Source of the DNA: Vulcanimicrobiota bacterium
GTDB taxonomy: Bacteria > Vulcanimicrobiota > Vulcanimicrobiia > Vulcanimicrobiales > Vulcanimicrobiaceae
Assembly (NCBI GenBank): GCA_013289785.1
Contig: JABCZE010000058.1
Location: forward strand, 1-7,978
DNA: 7,978 bases
Direction of reading: 5' to 3'
Within the stretch, counting starts at the first letter, position 1, and every line of letters starts with the position of its first letter. A program made the position numbers and the translations under genes. The notes below the pieces were generated by a model. The model made no database searches. It saw only the letters and a program-made list of their open reading frames with translations, and had not been told where the DNA came from. Positions 6,379 through 7,978 of this stretch are shown here, in pieces.

Positions 6379-7978
6379 AGTTGTTAGAAGGTCCAAAGTT
6401 CCGAATAATTTTCGGAGACTCAAGCATACCACCGGGAATCCATTCGGCGCAAGCCGTCGCGCGGCCGCTATAGCTTTGTGGCTGGCGGCTGTCGCCTGGA
6501 GCGCGGGATGCAGCTCGCCGTCCCAGGCCCCCCGCGGCACGGTTCGCTTCGACCTAGCGGCGGATCCGCAGAACCTCAACCCGCTCTTTCTAACCCCCGA
6601 TGCGGCTTCGGTGGAGCTGCAGGCGGCGCGGCTGGCCTTCGAGCCTTTTATCGACCGCGACCCAGCCGGGCGGCCGGTTCCGGCGCTCTTGGAGGCCGTT
6701 CCGAGCCGGGCTAACGGCGGGATCTCAGCCGACGGCCGGACGATTTCGTATCGGCTGCGGGGCGGCGTCACATGGAGCGACGGCCGGCCGGTTACGTCCG
6801 CGGACGTCCTGTTTACCTTGAAGGCCATCCTCGATCCGCACAATCCCGTGCGTTCCCACGAAGGCTACGATCTCATCGACCGTGCGTTCGCGCCCGGACC
6901 TCGCACCGTCGTCTTTCACCTGCGCCGGCCCTGGGCGCCGGCTGCAACGACGTACTTCTCGTACGGCATCTCGCCGCAGTTCGTTCTGCCGGCGCACGTC
7001 TTGCGCGCGCAGTCACCGTTGGAGCGAGCCGCCTTCAATGCTGAACCCAGAGTAGGCGACGGTCCCTATCGCTTTGCGTCGTGGAGGCGCGGCGAAGGAT
7101 TGCGCTATGTTGCCAATCCGCGCTACTGGCGCGGCAAGCCCGCGGTCGCAACGCTCGCGATTCGTACGGTTCCCGATCCTTCGACCAATCTGCTCTTGCT
7201 GCAATCGGGCGAGCTGGATTGGAATCTGCTGGCGCCGGCGCAACTCGCCGTCGTGCGCGGCGATCCGCATTTGCGTTTCGTCACCGTGCCAACCGCCGTC
7301 GTAGCCGGGCTCGCACTCAACACCGAACACGCGCCGCTCGACGATCTCGCGGTGCGCCGCGCGATTGCCATGTCGATCGATCGCGGCGAAATCTCGAAAA
7401 AAATCACGCTGGGTATCTATCCCGTGACCGACATGATCCAGCCGCAGTTTTCCTGGGCGTTCGATCCCACCGTGCACGAGCCGGGCTACGATCCCGCGGT
7501 CGCCGATCGTCTCTTCGACGCGGCCGGCTGGCACCGTGGCGCGGACGGCATGCGCCGCCGCGGCGGAAACCTTTTACGGCTCGTCTACGTCCAGTTTCCC
7601 GAATCGACGACCGGCGTGCGCGTCGCGACGGCGGTGCAGGCTGCGCTGCACGAGCGCGGCATCGACGTCGGCGTGAAGTCGGTCAGCAACGCCCAGCTCT
7701 TTCTGCCGCGAACCGGCGTCCTCGCAACCGGCAACTTCGATCTCGCCTACGTACCGTGGACGATGGGCGCGGATCCCGACGACTCGTCGGTTCTGCGCTG
7801 CGGCGCGCCGTCGAACTACATGCGCTGGTGCGATGCTGGCGTCGACCGGCTGGAGGACGAAGCGCTCGCGCAAACCGACGAACCGCTTCGCAAGCGACTC
7901 TATCGCGAGATCGCGACGATCGTCGCGCAGCAGGTTCCGATCGTCTATCTCTTCAACGCAGACTACGTATACGCGTAT
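6365..7978 (+). CDS. ABC transporter substrate-binding lipoprotein, SBP_bac_5 (partial, 3' end missing)
   Basis: This is the extracytoplasmic binding component of a peptide/nickel-type (DppA/OppA-like) ABC importer. About 538 residues are visible without a stop, and the frame runs off the window. Near the N-terminus a hydrophobic stretch after SRR (AAAIALWLAAVAW) ends in SAGC, a lipobox-like site with the lipid cysteine encoded at 6509-6511, so the mature protein is probably a lipoprotein. Family features follow: DPQNLNPLF, FEPFIDRDPAGRPVPALLE, the ISYRLRGGVTWSDGRPVTSADV block, GDGPYRF, NPRYWRGKP, VRRAIAMSIDR, GADPDDS, and QQVPIVYLFNADYVYAY at the edge. Judging by relatives only a few tens of residues are lacking. 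The start is unresolved: ATG at 6365 is the only canonical in-frame codon ahead of the signal sequence, but it overlaps the regulator gene by 14 bp and has no ribosome-binding site. Divergent from the lysine operon; it likely imports oligopeptides. Confidence 0.88.
   Translation, partial: MFEIIVVRRSKVPNNFRRLKHTTGNPFGASRRAAAIALWLAAVAWSAGCSSPSQAPRGTVRFDLAADPQNLNPLFLTPDAASVELQAARLAFEPFIDRDPAGRPVPALLEAVPSRANGGISADGRTISYRLRGGVTWSDGRPVTSADVLFTLKAILDPHNPVRSHEGYDLIDRAFAPGPRTVVFHLRRPWAPAATTYFSYGISPQFVLPAHVLRAQSPLERAAFNAEPRVGDGPYRFASWRRGEGLRYVANPRYWRGKPAVATLAIRTVPDPSTNLLLLQSGELDWNLLAPAQLAVVRGDPHLRFVTVPTAVVAGLALNTEHAPLDDLAVRRAIAMSIDRGEISKKITLGIYPVTDMIQPQFSWAFDPTVHEPGYDPAVADRLFDAAGWHRGADGMRRRGGNLLRLVYVQFPESTTGVRVATAVQAALHERGIDVGVKSVSNAQLFLPRTGVLATGNFDLAYVPWTMGADPDDSSVLRCGAPSNYMRWCDAGVDRLEDEALAQTDEPLRKRLYREIATIVAQQVPIVYLFNADYVYAY
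6381..6409 (+). promoter_or_regulatory. Candidate sigma70-like promoter for binding-protein gene
   Basis: TTGTTA (6381-6386) and AATAAT (6404-6409) are separated by exactly 17 bp, matching 4/6 and 5/6 of the -35 and -10 consensus. Transcription would start near 6416. This conflicts with the only canonical in-frame start found for the gene (ATG at 6365), so either the promoter or the start is misassigned. Confidence 0.4.
6400..6416. promoter_or_regulatory. Lrp/AsnC-like palindromic operator
   Basis: The arms tccgaa (6400-6405) and ttcgga (6411-6416) flank an AT centre, taatt. The inner 15 bp (6401-6415) agree at 12 of 15 positions with the published E. coli Lrp consensus YAGHAWATTWTDCTR. The site lies 22 bp before the regulator's ATG and covers the candidate -10 of the divergent gene, the position expected for an autoregulatory and shared operator. 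Confidence 0.6.

Noticed and set aside
6379..6843. Upstream extension of the AsnC-type regulator to an ATG at 6843
   Set aside because: The added 155 residues are low-complexity and antisense to the SBP_bac_5 coding sequence; the start at 6378 gives the normal family length.

Overview
The window is GC-rich, densely packed bacterial DNA. It looks like an uncultivated or little-studied soil or environmental lineage. The combination of a DUF2079 membrane protein, a Uma2 endonuclease, 4-bp ATGA gene overlaps, a promoter that appears to give a leaderless transcript, and a CATCCTGAGCGCAGTCGAAGGA-type dispersed repeat would fit Eremiobacterota/Vulcanimicrobiota, Chloroflexota or similar phyla. That placement is an impression, because no marker gene is present. 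There are no tRNA or rRNA genes, CRISPR arrays, transposases or phage genes.

Region 1 (1-2816, + strand) holds a polytopic DUF2079 membrane protein translationally coupled through an ATGA overlap to a complete cytochrome P450. The P450 has every hallmark motif. It also carries an in-frame insertion of about 28 codons just before the oxygen-binding I helix, made of three perfect 21-bp tandem repeats and one copy of a dispersed-repeat-like sequence.

Region 2 (2866-3458, - strand) holds a short Uma2-family (PD-(D/E)XK) gene with its own perfect extended -10 promoter. The -10 is placed so that transcription should begin at or next to the A of the ATG. An 11-bp perfect inverted repeat sits immediately upstream, over the -35 region.

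Region 3 (3459-6378, - strand) is a tightly coupled three-gene operon, read in the order Lrp/AsnC-type regulator, L-erythro-3,5-diaminohexanoate dehydrogenase (kdd), lysine 2,3-aminomutase (kamA). Both junctions are ATGA overlaps. KamA makes beta-lysine from lysine, and Kdd oxidises the product of the next aminomutase step. The intervening beta-lysine 5,6-aminomutase (KamDE) and the later enzymes Kce and Kal are not in the window. The regulator is a plausible lysine or amino-acid sensor for the pair.

Region 4 (about 6365-7978, + strand, running off the edge) is a divergently transcribed periplasmic lipoprotein of the ABC peptide/nickel substrate-binding family (SBP_bac_5). The short divergent region contains a 17-bp palindrome with an AT centre that resembles the Lrp-type operator, overlapping a plausible sigma70-like promoter for the binding-protein gene. 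A coherent reading is peptide uptake plus lysine catabolism under one AsnC-type regulator. The enzymes are well supported; the regulatory wiring is inference.
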